From Jacaranda mimosifolia (taxonomy: Eukaryota; Streptophyta; Magnoliopsida; Lamiales; Bignoniaceae): a stretch of 64,000 nucleotides of DNA. The stretch covers positions 23,715,730 to 23,779,729 of the forward strand of contig CM032121.1 of the NCBI GenBank assembly GCA_018894105.1, read 5' to 3'. Under the pieces are notes generated by a model. That model worked only from the letters and a program-made list of their open reading frames with translations, was not told where the DNA came from and did not search any database. Below, in pieces: positions 11,829 through 23,670 of this stretch. Numbering within the stretch: position 1 is the stretch's first letter; each line of letters starts with the position of its first letter. Made by a program: the position numbers and the translations under genes.

Positions 11829-13022
11829 TGTTGGCATAGTGCCCCGCAAGCCAATTAGATTGGCTTTGTAAACTATTTTCTTGTAAAATAATCTTGATTG
11901 AATGATATTCCTTATATGACCATCTTCATCTTATGCTCATTATTTGCTTCACTGGCATTTGGATGAAGCGTTTAGATCACATTAGACTACGAGCCTTGAT
12001 CACGCATTGGATGGTGATCATAGAAGAAGTCTTACATAGTCGTGATCTTAAGTCTTCCAAATCATAGGATCTTACGAGACAGGGCATCTAAGATCTGGAT
12101 AGACTTACACTAATGATGCATAAATTTAAGGGTTGGATGTTGCTCCGTTCCATGAGCAATCCCATATGAGATATGGATGCATGTTAGTGGGTGCTTGTTA
12201 GAGAACAAAGTACTAAAGGCCCACCCGAAGAATCCACTAGACAACCATAATAGCATGTTTTCTAGCTTACGCTAGTGCATATTATTAGTCCTTTAACTTG
12301 AGGATCAATCGTAACCTTGTGTTGATCTTTATACTTTAACTCTTCCTTAGTCACTTAGCAAGCCACTCGGGTTGAGATTGGGCATGAGCTACCAGGCATG
12401 GAGGTTTGTGAGATCTAAGATGGAATCCAACTTCTCTCTTTTGTGAATGGCGAGTGCATCTCCTATGCGTTTTATAATGATCGATTCCAAAAAATCCTTG
12501 CACAAGGTTATGTGACAATTTGGAAAGGTGTTTCCAAAGATGAGGTCACTAAGGGAATTAGACATTGAGAATAAAAGTATAGTATTGAGGCTATTAGGGA
12601 GCCAACTAATATCTTACCCTAGGCCTTTTTCGGGAGATAGGAGACATAATGACTATATTTGCATGGTACACATATTGCTAGAATAGTTCTTCAAGAGAAT
12701 TCATTTTGGCTAATTAGTTGGACTCCATAAGCTTGAGGTTGGACATCGACCACGGACATTGGGTACTCAATTAATGAGATTAATTGAATTGAGTCACTTA
12801 GTTTAAAGGAGTTTAAACAAATGTGAATATTTGATATTCTATAAATCACAAGTAGTTGTGAGCCCATGTCGAATGAAAGGTAGAGCCTAATAGGTCACAC
12901 ACAAAATCCAATAGCATGACCTATTGAAAGTAGGAGAATTTTCTAAGAGTTAGAAAATTCATGACCGAATTTGAAGGAGGTGAAATTATAGTCATTTTGA
13001 CTTGATCAATTTAAGTGTTAAA

Positions 13023-13216
13023 TCGGTTAATCTAATTTAAGGGTTAAATTGAGGTCAATTAATTAAGAGTTAATTAATTGATGTCACATAGCTATCAATT
13101 GGTCAAATTAATTTAAGAGTTAAATTAATTTTGACTAGCTTAAAGAGTTAAGTACTTTGACTTAAGAGTTAAGTCAAAGGATTATTAATTAAATTAAAGT
13201 GTTTAATTTAATTAAA
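13023..13216 (+). repeat. Hairpin array in solo LTR P2
   Basis: One of the clearest copies: AATTTAA-GTG-TTAAAT, AATTTAA-GGG-TTAAATT, TTAATTAA-GAG-TTAATTAA, AATTTAA-GAG-TTAAATT, GACTTAA-GAG-TTAAGTC, and AAATTAAA-GTG-TTTAATTT. Arms differ from hairpin to hairpin while the loop stays a G-N-G triplet. Confidence 0.85.
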
Positions 13217-13425
13217 TTGGAGAGTCAATTTTGGAGAATATTATTAAATGAGGGGTTCATTTAATATGGAATTAGAATTCATTTGGACAACATTTCATTA
13301 GATGAAATGTAAATTCCAAATAACATTCAAATTCACATTAGCACTAATTATTAGTGGCCACCTTGGCATGTACACTTGGCACCCTCTCCTTGAGGGTGCT
13401 GTGTCGCCAGACACCATCCCATTCC

Positions 13426-13434
13426 TATATATAG
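13426..13434 (+). promoter_or_regulatory. LTR TATA box (solo LTR P2)
   Basis: TATATATAG within ccTATATATAGATATgg, at the same place relative to the hairpin array as in the other LTR copies. It marks the likely U3/R promoter. Confidence 0.6.
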
Positions 13435-14054
13435 ATATGGGAGGAGAGGGGGCTGCCACATGCAAGATTGATTGCTAGGTGTCAATTATTCTCCCAACAA
13501 CTTGATAGTGGGCATTTAATTGTTGACATCCCTATTATTCTCTCCAACCTCCTTCATCTTCCACATCCATTTTCAAGCTTTATCTTCTCATTTTCTTTGC
13601 AAATATCTCCAGGCATATTGTAGAGATTAGGTTCTAGCTATGGTATGTGGACTATGTCATTAGAGGCTAACCGTTTGGTTGCTATTGCTCTTGTTTGAGG
13701 TAGTTTCTGGCAGCCATTTGGACCGAGTTCTGGGAGACCTTTTGGTGTTTTGTTTTGGCTGAGTTTTGGAGTGTTGTATCCTCAGGGTATGGTGACATTC
13801 CAGTAAAAATTTCAGCTAAAAAAGGAGGAGTCCAACTGAAAGAAAAATGGCGATGATTCTGCTACGCCAGTGAGAAGCTTCTTCAATGGTTGAAGGGAGT
13901 CTTTCTTGCTCCTTGAATTTTCTATTATCACCAAGGTATTTCCCTTCTCTAAATCTATTTCCTATATATGTCTTGATCCTTGGGGATGTGTGAGGGCTAG
14001 TTACATTCTTGGTTTTTGAAAATATTTGGATCTTACTGCCATACATACCTTCAT

Positions 14055-14059
14055 AATTT
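14055..14059. repeat. Target-site duplication TAATT, right of solo LTR P2
   Basis: Matches 11824-11828. The host LTR continues without a gap at 14060. Confidence 0.85.
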
Positions 14060-14260
14060 AATTGTTAAATTAATCAAAATAATTTAAGGAGTTATATTAG
14101 ACCAATTAAATTAATAATTTAATTGGTGCTGTATGACAATTAATTAGTCATGTTAACTTAAAGAGTTAAGTTGACACCATTTAACTTAAAGAGTTATGTT
14201 ACTTGACTTAAGGAGTTAAGTTAAGTCAATTAATTAACTTAAAGAGTTAACTTAGTTAAC
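14055..14260 (+). repeat. Hairpin array in LTR P3
   Basis: GTTAACTTAA-AGAG-TTAAGTTGAC, TTAACTTAA-AGAG-TTATGTTA and GACTTAA-GGAG-TTAAGTTAAGTC, then AATTAACTTAAAGAGTTAAC. These are homologous to the arrays in the other LTRs but with different arm sequences. Confidence 0.75.
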
Positions 14261-15081
14261 ATGAGGAATTAGTATTAGAGGAAAATTCAAATGAAGGAGT
14301 TCATTTGAAGATTCATTTAGAGTTAATTTGCATTACATTTCATGAGATGAAATGTAGATACAAATTAAACTCAAATGAAAGTGAAATTGAAATTCACATT
14401 TTGTTGGCAAGTTGGGAAGTTGGTTGCCCAGTTGGAAACTACCTCATCAAAGTTGTGATGCAAACTAGCATCACACCATCTACCCTATATATAGAGGTGG
14501 TCGGCCATGAGGGAGCAAGAATGCTAGATTCCCTTTTTTCCTCCAAAAGTGTGATCGACTCATGTGTTAAAGTTTCTCATTCTCTATACCAAATTCCACT
14601 CCTCTTCTCCTGAAATCGCCCTTCCTTCTTCTTCCTCCACTCATTCTAGCAGATTTGAGGTGGATTGGAGCTCTCCTTGGGCGTGTGGATCATATTATTA
14701 GAGGCTTAACATGTGGGGGGCTATATGCTCTTGAATATCCATTGTTGTCCAAAAATTTTGGAGGCCTTAGGGAGATCGGATTGGGCTGAATTTTTTACGA
14801 TAAGTTCTCAAGTATGTTGAGGATCTCTCTGCAAATTATAAGCCAATTTGAAGTTGATTAAGGCAGTCAGTATTGGTGTGATTTTGTTGTGTGCGGATTA
14901 GCACTTTGAAGTGCTCATTAGTGTCATCCACTTTCTACCTTTGGATTTTTTGCATTCAAGGTATTTTTCCAAATCTAAATCCTTATTAGAGTATGAGTAC
15001 ATCCTTGGATGTGGAGTAGACAATTTTTATTTAGCCTTTTTATGGTTCGATAATTGGATCCTTAGGCTACTCCAACCTTCA
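14060..15081 (+). mobile_element. Copia LTR P3, right part, to LTR end
   Basis: The remainder of the LTR interrupted by P2. It carries its own hairpin array, TATATATAG near 14490, and ends ...ggctactccaaccttca at 15081 (canonical CTTCA end). No PBS follows; minus-oriented LTR sequence starts immediately. Confidence 0.8.
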
Positions 15082-16549
15082 ATGAAATGAAATGCTAATT
15101 AACTCTATATCTTCCATTTGATTTCCCTCTAAAATCAAGTTCTCATTATTAATTAAATTATCCCTTTAATTTAATTAATTTGACTTAACTCCTTAAGTCA
15201 ATTAACTTAAATCTTGCTCCTGAAGTTAACCTGACTAATTAATTGTCACATGACACCAATTAAATTAACCCCCTTAATTTAATTGGTCTAATTTAACTCC
15301 TTAAATTGTTTTGATTAATTTAACACTTAAAGTAATCAAGTCAAGATGACAAATTAAATTATCAAAAACCATCTCCCTTAAAACAAGCCCAACGTGAATT
15401 TTCTAACTCTTTAGAAAATTCTTCTTATCAGATAAGTACTTCCTATAGGCTTTTATATGACACACTAGGTTCATCCATTCATTGGGCATGGGCTCACAAC
15501 TCATTTTGATATTTTGAATATCAAAATATTCTCATTAGTTTAAACTTCTTTAAACTAATAACCCTTTCGATTAATCTCTATTAATCGAAGAGTATCCAAT
15601 TCCTATGGTCGATGTCTAGTTACAAGCCCATAGAGCCTAAGTAATTTGATTAGTGAATTATGTCCCGATGAACTATTCTAGCTCAAGTTTACCAAGCAAA
15701 TACAATCCTTCTATCTCCTATCTCCTGAAAGAGGCCTAGGACAAGACATTTGTTGGCTTCTTAACAGCCTCGATAACTATGTTTCTACATCTACTGTTCA
15801 ATTTTCCTTTATGACCTCCACTTTGAAAAACTCCTTTTTCAAATTTTCATACTACATAGTGCAAGGATTTCATGAAATCGATCATTATAGAATACATAGG
15901 AGATGCACTCATCCTTCTCAACAATAAGGAGATAGATCCTATCTTAGATCTCACAAACTTCTACGCTTAAGTAGTTCATGCCCAATTTCAACCCCAGATG
16001 ACCCACTATGTGGTCGGAGAAGAGTTAAAGCATAAGGATCTAAGCACAATGTTATCATGGATCCTCAGGTCTAAGGACTAATTATATGCACTAGCATAAG
16101 TTGGAGAATTTGCTATTACTGACTTGCCACTACGGCTATCTAGTAGATTCTCCAGGCGGGTCTTCAGTGAAATTGTTCTCTAACAAGCACCTACTGACAT
16201 GCATCCATATCTAACATAGATTGCTCATGAAACGGAGCAATAACCAACTCCTTAGAAAATGAATCATTCGTGCATGTTGATCTGAATCTTAGATACCCTG
16301 TCTCATAAGATTCTATGACTTGGAATATTTAAAATCGTGACAGTAGAGACCTATTTCATGATCACCATCATAGGCGACCAAGTCTAATAATCTCTTGTGT
16401 GATTTAAGGGCTTCAACCAAATGTTAGTGAAGTATAAAAAACATATGATGAAGATGGTCATTTAATGTGAATATCATTCAATCAAGATAGTATCACAAGT
16501 GAAATAATTATTAAATGTCAATCGATTTGCTACGGATACTATTCCAACA
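15082..16549 (-). mobile_element. Copia LTR fragment M1, inverted
   Basis: Minus-oriented LTR from the TATA-proximal middle to its start, which reads ctattccaaca at 16539-16549 (reverse complement of TGTTGGAATAG). The 3' third of the LTR is missing at 15082, where it abuts the end of LTR P3. The hairpin array is at 15148-15338. Confidence 0.82.
15148..15338 (-). repeat. Hairpin array in LTR M1
   Basis: Reverse-complement form (loops CTC or CTCC), for example GACTTAACTCCTTAAGTC and AATTTAACTCCTTAAATT. Confidence 0.75.
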
Positions 16550-18230
16550 AATTCTTGATTGTTCCTTCTTGAATTTGAATCCGATTCATGTCTCCGTGCT
16601 ACTTTGTTGTCAACGACTTATCTTTGAACTCGTGCATGGAAATTTAGATAATAGTTAAATATTTTATATCGCTCCTTCGACCAAGGTCCTTTTTCTAAAT
16701 CTTAGCTTGAAAGCAAGGTCTTCCTAAAATGTATTACTTGAGATATTGAATATGTTGATAATTTCACTTGAACTAAGCTTGAAAATCTTCTATTTGAACT
16801 ATATAACTTTCAAAACTCAAAATTGTTAAACACAGTTTAACTAATTTATTTTTGAGTCAATCGCCATATTTTATAATATTATTTGCGAGCCAGTCTTGCT
16901 GACTAGTCGTTCTTGATTTATACTAGATATGAGGTCGTCACTTTGACTGGTCAATACTATTTATTTATTTGACTTCCTTGAACACCCATAAAGCTTCTTT
17001 TTAAAAGTTATCTTGCTTTATATGGCGATTGTGACATGATTTGTGTTGGTTGCTGGAACATCATATGCATATATCATATTATCTTACCCTTGGGGAATTT
17101 TGGGCCTATAGGACTGGTTGGCCAGACGATCGGGATGGCATCTGTCATTGGTGGCTGGTTTATTAACCAAGACCTAATTTGTGATCCTGACTTTGGGACC
17201 ATCGGAGGTTGGTTGCTCCTCGAGGCTTAATTATTGAGGGATCAGCCCTACTAATTTGTATTACAATGTTTAGCAAGTTGGCCGCTTATCGAGGTGATAT
17301 AAGTTAGTATTATGTGTATCTTTAGGAGTCAAAAGGTTGGTAAACATCCCACAATTGATTTTACGAAATGCTTCAACTCAACAAGTTGCATTAATTTGAT
17401 TAAATTTTAGAAATTTGAAATCTAAGTCTTTTATGAAACATTTTGTCCACTTGTTCTTTAAAACTGATCTTGTTTATAAGTTTTGAGATTTTCTATGAGA
17501 TACAATTAAGATTTGTATTTGAGATGGCTCTTCGCTGTTATGGGATGGCATTGAGTCTGCTCATTAAGTGTTGTTTAAGAAGTATTGGTCTCTAATCCTA
17601 TTTTGTGAATTCCACAAAATCTTTCAATTTCTTAGTATCCAGCTATTTTAGCCTGTGCCTTTAGTTATTCATATTCGAAATGAATGTTCTTCTTACATAT
17701 GTATATTGCATTCGATTTCATCTATTTCTTCCCATACATGTAAATGCTTGCCTCACTAAGTTAATCGGATTCACCATTTTTCTGTTGTTCTTTATGTTTT
17801 TTGCCCTAGATTGAAGAAATAAAGGGTACCATGAGCTTGGACTACCTTTTGTATTGTAGATACCTTTACTAAGATACCTATAAATGGTAAGGATGCGATT
17901 TGTTATGTTTATAATTTAAAAAAGGCATTAGTCAACACATTATTGTGCTTTTCTATCGTAAAGTGTAATCGGATAGAGTTCTTGACAAATGATGTTAATT
18001 TATAAGTTAAATCATGAGATTGGGAGCGATTGTGAATTGTTATGAGGACTTGGGTTTTGCTAGTGATTTTCAGCATGACTAGATTTAAATTTTGAGTTGG
18101 CTATCATCTTAGGTTGTTGGAGATTCATTTAAATTTTAAGGTTATAGAAATGCATGTGGAATTGAATTTTAAGATTTGATTAGAGCAATGTTCATTTCGT
18201 ATTGTTATAGAATTACTTAAGATGAGAAAT
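16550..18230. other. Unclassified AT-rich interval
   Basis: No homology to the copia LTR, leader or pol seen elsewhere in the window. A 64-codon open stretch at 17036-17230 has no recognisable domain and no homologous copy here, so I do not call it a gene. The content may be the interior of the non-autonomous DNA transposon whose right end lies at 18691, or an old remnant of another element; I cannot decide. Confidence 0.4.
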
Positions 18231-18259
18231 TTTTGGATATGCATATTTTATTTTTTGGA

Positions 18260-18691
18260 AATTTTTAAGAAAATCGATCAAAGTGGCACCTTGGTCCTAA
18301 GTAGGTAACTTCCGAACGGGGGCTACAAGTGGTCACTAATTGCTTAAATTATATGATCGCAAATGGGGGTCACTAATCTGTGACCGCTAGTCCAGTCACA
18401 AGTGTAGTAGTTGGTCACGTGGCCAACTTTTAATGACCCCAACAAGAGGTTACAAAGCTTAGTGCCGCTAGTTCACTATATGAAAACTTTTATATTATCA
18501 AATTAGTGACTGATTGTAAATTGGCGGTCACTAATTTTGTGACTAATAGTTAAACAGTCACAAATTTCAATTTGTGATGAGGCTTTTTGTGACCACACTT
18601 GGTGGTCACAAAATGGTTACTCGTTAGTGAATGCATTTTTGGTTGATTTGTGATTGATTTTTTGGCCACTAAGTTAATTTTTTTCGTAGTG
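18260..18691. mobile_element. CACTA-type (En/Spm) transposon terminus with subterminal repeats
   Basis: The right end reads TTAATTTTTTTCGTAGTG (18674-18691), the reverse complement of a CACTACGAAAAAAA terminus typical of CACTA elements. The preceding 400 bases hold many GTCACTAAT/GTGACTAAT words in both orientations, typical of subterminal transposase-binding repeats. They include the inverted pair TTTGTGACCAC (18586-18596) and GTGGTCACAAA (18602-18612) with loop ACTTG. No matching left terminus beginning CACTACG was found to the left, so the element is truncated or its partner end is lost. Confidence 0.65.
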
Positions 18692-18958
18692 ATCGTTTTT
18701 CTAGCTAGCAAACCAACTCACACACCTCTTGATCCATACATATCTATCTCATATAACCCAATATACAATATTGATAGGTAAGCTTTTAAATCTCACCATC
18801 TCACCCTGATATTACATACGACATTCACAAACTCAGTAGCATATGGCCAACCCTCGCAACCCCATCTCAAATTAAGCTGCCCATCACTTGTTAAGATACC
18901 TCAAACACCACCATAGCTAAGGAATCTTCTTCTGATTCTCTTATCCTCTGCAGCTCAC
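18692..18958. other. Unclassified interval between CACTA end and element C
   Basis: About 270 bases with no match to other sequence in the window and no convincing reading frame. They are the left flank of element C. Confidence 0.4.
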
Positions 18959-20100
18959 TATTGGAATAATGCCCCACAAGCTAATTAGATTGGCATGTAA
19001 ACTATTTCACTTGTGCTACAATCTTTATTAAATGATATTTATTTTGCATGGACATCTTCATCTTATGTTTATATTGCTTCACTAGCATTTGGTTGAAGCC
19101 CTTAGATCACGCATGACTATGGGACTTGGTCACTTTCACTGGGTGGTGATCATGAAACAAGGCCCACATGGTCGTGATCTTATATCTTTCAATTTGTAGG
19201 ATTTTACTAGACAGGGCACCTAAGATCCAGATAGACTTGCACTAACGATGCATAAATCCAAGAGTTAGATATTGATCCATTTCATGAGCAATCCATGTGA
19301 GACTGCCTGGAGAATCCACTAGAGAGCTGCAGTAGCAAGTCGATAGTGGCAAGTTCTCCAACTTACACTAGTGCATATAATTAGTCTTTTGACCTAAGGA
19401 TCCATGGTAACCTTGTGTTTAGGTCCTCATGCTTTGACTGTTCCTTGACCACTTAGCAGGTCTTTTTGGATGAGGTTGGATATGAGCTAATTAGATATGG
19501 AGGTTTGTGAGAACCAAGATGGGATCCGACTCCTCATCATTGTGACGGGCAAATACATCTCCTATGTGTTCTATAATGATCGATTCCACAGAGATCCTTG
19601 TGCAAGATAGTTTGATAATTTAGAAAATGAGTTTTCCAAAGATGATATCATAAAGGGAAATCAAATATTGGAATAGAGACAGCATTGAGGCTATTAGGGA
19701 GTCAACAAATATATTACCCTATGCCTCTTTTGGGAGATAGGAGATGGACGGACCATATTTACATGGTAAGCATAGAACTAGAATGATTCTCCAAAAGCAA
19801 TCATTTCGGCCAATTAGTTGGGTTCCATGGCTTCAGGTTGAACGTCAACCATGGAGATTAGATACTTTTCAATTAATGTGATTAATTGAATTGAGTCATT
19901 TGTTTAAAGAAGTTTAGACTAATGTGAATATTTGATATTCAATAAATTACAAGAGTTGTGAGCCCATGTCCAATGAATGGTAAAACCTAGTGGGTCATAC
20001 ACAAAAGCTAATTGGAAATCCTATTTGATGAAAAGGAATTTTCTAAGAGTTAGAAAATTTTCACCATGGGTGGATTGACTCAATTTTTGGTCATTTAGCT

Positions 20101-20289
20101 TGATCAATTTAATTGTTGAATTGATATAAATAATTTAAGGAGTTAAATTAGACAAGTTAAATTAAGAGTTAATTTAATTAGTGCCACATGACTATCAATT
20201 GGTCAAGCTACCTTAAAGAGTTAAACTAATTGACTTAAGAGTTAAGTCAAAGGTTAATTAATTAAATTAAAGTGTTTAATTTAATTAAA
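20101..20289 (+). repeat. Hairpin array in element C 5' LTR
   Basis: TGATCAATTTAA/TTGAATTGATA around TTG, AATTTAA-GGAG-TTAAATT, TTAAATTAA-GAG-TTAATTTAA, GACTTAA-GAG-TTAAGTC and AAATTAAA-GTG-TTTAATTT. One of the middle hairpins (GTTAAC type) is reduced. Confidence 0.8.
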
Positions 20290-20500
20290 ATAAAGAATCA
20301 ATTTTTGAGGAAATATTCAATTGAAATGTTCGTTTAGGGTAAATTAGAATTTATTTGGATGACATTTCATTAGATGAAATGAAAATTTCAAATGAAATTC
20401 AAATTCACATTTAATTGACATGCAATTCGCCTGCAAGCTGGCAAGCAAGTTGGCACCGTCCATGAGGGAGGTGTGATGCCACCTAAACATCAAACCTTTC

Positions 20501-20524
20501 CTCTATCTATATATAGATATAGAG
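20501..20524 (+). promoter_or_regulatory. Palindromic LTR TATA region, element C
   Basis: CTATCTATATATAGATATAG: the TATA box lies at the centre of an almost perfect palindrome bounded by CTC and GAG. The same arrangement recurs at 29144-29167 and 29606-29629. Confidence 0.6.
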
Positions 20525-20841
20525 AGTAGCCAGTCGAGGATTTGGCTGAAAAATTTGTTGTAACTTCATCGAGGTGTTGGTGATTTCCAGTTCAAATTTC
20601 AGCTAATTCCGATGAGTTTTGGTTGGGCAAAAGTTGTCCACAATCTGCTGCACCAGTGGAAACTGCATTGAAGGAGGTCAAGCATCTCTTCACATTTTAT
20701 ATTGGATTTTGCTTCTAATGTAATTTTCTGATCTAATCCACTTTAATGACATGAATTAGATCCTTGTGGAGGTGTGATCAAGTTAGGTTTCAGTTTTTAA
20801 GTGTTCTATAATTGGATCCTTGGGTCACGCCTTCTTTCAAG

Positions 20842-20854
20842 TGGTATTGGAGCC
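20842..20854 (+). promoter_or_regulatory. Primer binding site, element C
   Basis: TGGTATTGGAGCC, two changes from the initiator Met-tRNA complement TGGTATCAGAGCC, positioned two bases after the LTR end. Confidence 0.82.
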
Positions 20855-22832
20855 TAAATTCATGCTTTAAAATGGATTTTTGGATGATTTATTCATGTAA
20901 TGGATTAATCTGAAGCTCCAAATACTTGATCCAAGTTATGGATTGGATTTTTCGATGATGTTATGTGTGGCTCCCTAGCTTGATGAATTGAAAGCATGCT
21001 AATATGTGTTTTAAGTGTTAATTCATATGATTAGTATGTTTTAGTTCATAGTCGCTAATGTTGAATGTTGATTTTGCATTAGTTCATGTTATATGTTGAT
21101 ATAGCATGTTATTATTGGCCTTAAAGAGTTTTGGTTATTTTTTGATCCAATTTGATTGGAGTTTATTGGAGGTTTCCTGAAGAATGTGATTCTTACTTGA
21201 ACTTGAAGTTTGAAGCATGTTTGAGTATTTGAAATTCCATTTTTGAATGGTGTTTTAAATATGAAATTTCGTTAATATTGTGTGATTTGATGTTTAGGAT
21301 GTAGATGTGAGCTAAAAAATTTTATGCACAAAAATTGAGCTAAAATCGCATTAACTCGATGCTAACCAAAAAATAGGGTTGCTGCCCACCCAGGTCTGCG
21401 TGATTGTGCGCCTACCATCAGGTAGGCAGTAGCTGGTTTGGTTTTGCTCGAGTCAAAGCTTGATTTTGTGTTCTTTTTGTGACCGAAAGTGTATTGAATC
21501 ATATTACATAGATGCACAAGTGTTGTGCAAGTTCTCAAAATTATGTTTGACATTTTTTATTGCTTTTAGAAACTTGTTCAAGTTAATCTCCAATTTTGTG
21601 CAAAAATGAGATGCATAAATGTTATGCTTACTTTGTGTTTAATTGTTGGAATTGAATGTCAATTCCTGATTTATTTATTGTTCATTTAAGTGTTGAATGG
21701 ATGATGAATGAATGAGGATGATCATAAGCCTTTAATATTGATTTATTTGTTTCAAGTTGTAGAAAAGGGTTGTGTTAAATAGGGCATGCATACCTTTTAA
21801 TTTCTATCTTGTAAATGTTATGAGAGTAAAATCACTAGAAGTGAGCATTTCTTTCTCTTGTAAATGTTGCAAAGAGCAAAGAAGACCATTGGAGGCATGA
21901 AGACCTATGAATGTATCATGATGCATTTATTTAATAGCTATATTTACTCAACCCACTTAAAATCAACTAGGTGGTGCACTATTGCTCTAAGTGCACTACT
22001 TGGTTAAGGTTTATGGTCATTCCACCTTAGGAGCATGCTAGGCGCATTTACTTATTTATGCTTTCCATATCCTATTAATGTATGAGATGCATGTTTAGGA
22101 TATAGGAAACCTAAATAAGAAGATAAAATTGGTGAGATTTTGGTTAGGAAACCTAAATAAGAAGATAAAATTGGTGAGATTTTGGTATGCAAAAAAATCG
22201 CTCCACTTAGATGCCTAAGTGTTTTTCAAATATTAAGTCAAAATGGATACAAATTAAAAGAATTTTAATTAATCCATGCCTTCTATGAATAGTATGTAGC
22301 ATGATGATGCTACCACATTTTTGTGAAGGCTCATGAGTCGTGGGTCACACTTATAGTAGAAAGTTGGGACCATATACTTAGCATATGATGCACTTTTGAT
22401 TTGATGCTTCCCATACATTGGCGCACGAGTTGTGGGATGATATAGAGCGGTCTCAAATCGAAGTTTGATTGGTAGGTCTGACTTAACACTTAGTAGTATT
22501 GATGTCACACAAGTCGTGGGTCTACATGTAAAGTAAGGCAAAATATATCAAGAGTTACATGAGATATAATTAGCAAAAGTTACTTACCTTTCAATTATTT
22601 GTGGATGTCTCACAAGTTATGGGTCTGCTACAAGTCCTTAGGATCATGATTCTTACTAGGAAATATGATTTCCCAAATTCTTCTGGGGGTGAAGAATTTG
22701 ATAAAATAGTGTGAGAAAAATGTGCTTGAAAGACCATAAACATGTTTTCAAATATCAAAATTCAATCACATGCTTATATTCTCTTTTATCATTTTTTTTT
22801 TTTTGTAGATTTGTGAAATCTTCAAACTCAAA
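20855..22832 (+). other. Copia element C: long untranslated leader
   Basis: About 1.98 kb from PBS to the gag ATG without a conserved reading frame. Four copies of the spaced leader motif lie near 22331-22350, 22420-22441, 22503-22526 and 22605-22630, each with an AGTCGTGGG or AGTTGTGGG-type core. A 42-bp perfect tandem duplication occupies 22104-22187. A run of 13 T (22792-22804) lies shortly before the gag start. Confidence 0.8.
22104..22187 (+). repeat. 42-bp tandem duplication in element C leader
   Basis: Two copies (22104-22145, 22146-22187) beginning aggaaacctaaataagaag, identical but for the last base. The other leaders have a single copy, so this is a late event in this element. Confidence 0.85.
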
Positions 22833-23670
22833 ATGGATAAGAATCCAGTCAATGCAATTTTGGAAACCAATAAACTAACTGGGCCAAACTTTCGCGACTG
22901 GTTGAGAAGTCTCAAAATAATTCTTGATTTTGAAAAGAGGACTTATGTCTTTGATTAAAGTCTATCGGAGACTATATGCGATGATGCCACCAATGAGGCT
23001 CGTGAATTGTTCACAAAGTTTGTGAATGATGATCTACATACAAGGTATCTCATGGTGGCTTCTATGACCAACGAGCTCCTAAAGACTCATGAGTATATGA
23101 AACATGCTAGCGAGATCTATACAGACCTACAAGAGTTGTATGGTGTTTGAACTAGACATGAATGGTTCCCCTTGCTTAGGGAGTTCTTTAGGTCAAGAAT
23201 GGTAGAGGGCTAAAGTGTCCATGATCACGAGCTCAAGACGATTAGACTCATCAAGAAGCTTGGACAATTTGACGTGATCATGGAAATGATCTCTATATAG
23301 ATTTGATCTTACAATCATTGCCAAGCTTATTGACCAATTCATTTTGAACTTTAATATGTCCACGCAAGAAGTGATGGTTAACAAATCGGTGAATATACTA
23401 GTGACCACTGAGGTGACAATGAAAAAGGACAAGCCTCTTATGCTTGCATGTTCCTCCAAATCTAGAGGCCCTAGGGGTCCTCGAAATGGAGGTAAAAGGA
23501 AGAAGAGTTCTTCCACCAAAGGAAAGCAATCCTTGAAGAGTTTGGGGGGAATTAAGAAAAAGAAAGGGGCTAAAACCGACACAAGTTGTTTCCATTGTGG
23601 AGAAAAATAACATTGAAAAAGGAATTGCTAATCTTACCTTGCAACCTTTGAGAAGGATATGCATTTTATT
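22833..23670 (+). pseudogene. Copia element C: gag
   Basis: The ATG at 22833-22835 begins MDKNPVNAILETNKLTGPNF, followed by RDWLRSLKIIL, the usual N-terminus of plant copia gag. An in-frame stop follows VFD at about 22958, and more stops occur near the middle (after LYGV). The basic linker around 23460-23560 (KSRGPRGPRNGGKRKKSS) precedes a zinc knuckle near 23584-23625 that keeps all four ligands of CX2CX4HX4C, but with stop codons inside it. The domain would package RNA in the intact family. Confidence 0.85.

Larger units (their letters stand above)
11829..14054 (+). mobile_element. Solo copia LTR P2 (2226 bp) with intact TSD
   Basis: Starts TGTTGGCATAGTGCCCC and ends CTTCA, with the 5-bp target duplication TAATT at 11824-11828 and 14055-14059. 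Removing it rejoins a normal LTR reading (cttgac-taatt-taattgtt). With no internal region, this is a solo LTR formed by recombination between the two LTRs of a full element. It contains the hairpin array (13023-13216) and TATATATAG at 13426-13434. Confidence 0.9.
18959..20839 (+). mobile_element. Copia element C: 5' LTR
   Basis: Starts TATTGGAATAATGCC (family TGTTGGAATAGTGCC; second base changed) and ends CTTTCA, two bases before the PBS. It shares private words with the 3' LTR at 26705 (gtcactttcac, catgaaacaag), so the two belong to one element; by eye they differ at roughly one base in nine over the first 200. It holds the hairpin array (20101-20289) and a palindromic TATA region (20501-20524). 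Confidence 0.88.

Noticed and set aside
16127..16141. CACTACGG word as a left CACTA terminus
   Set aside because: It is part of the common LTR word gccactacggctatctag, found in many LTR copies and not followed by the A-rich terminus.
17036..17230. 64-codon plus-strand open stretch with hydrophobic, Gly-rich residues
   Set aside because: No known domain, no second copy to test conservation, and length within chance for this composition; not called a gene.
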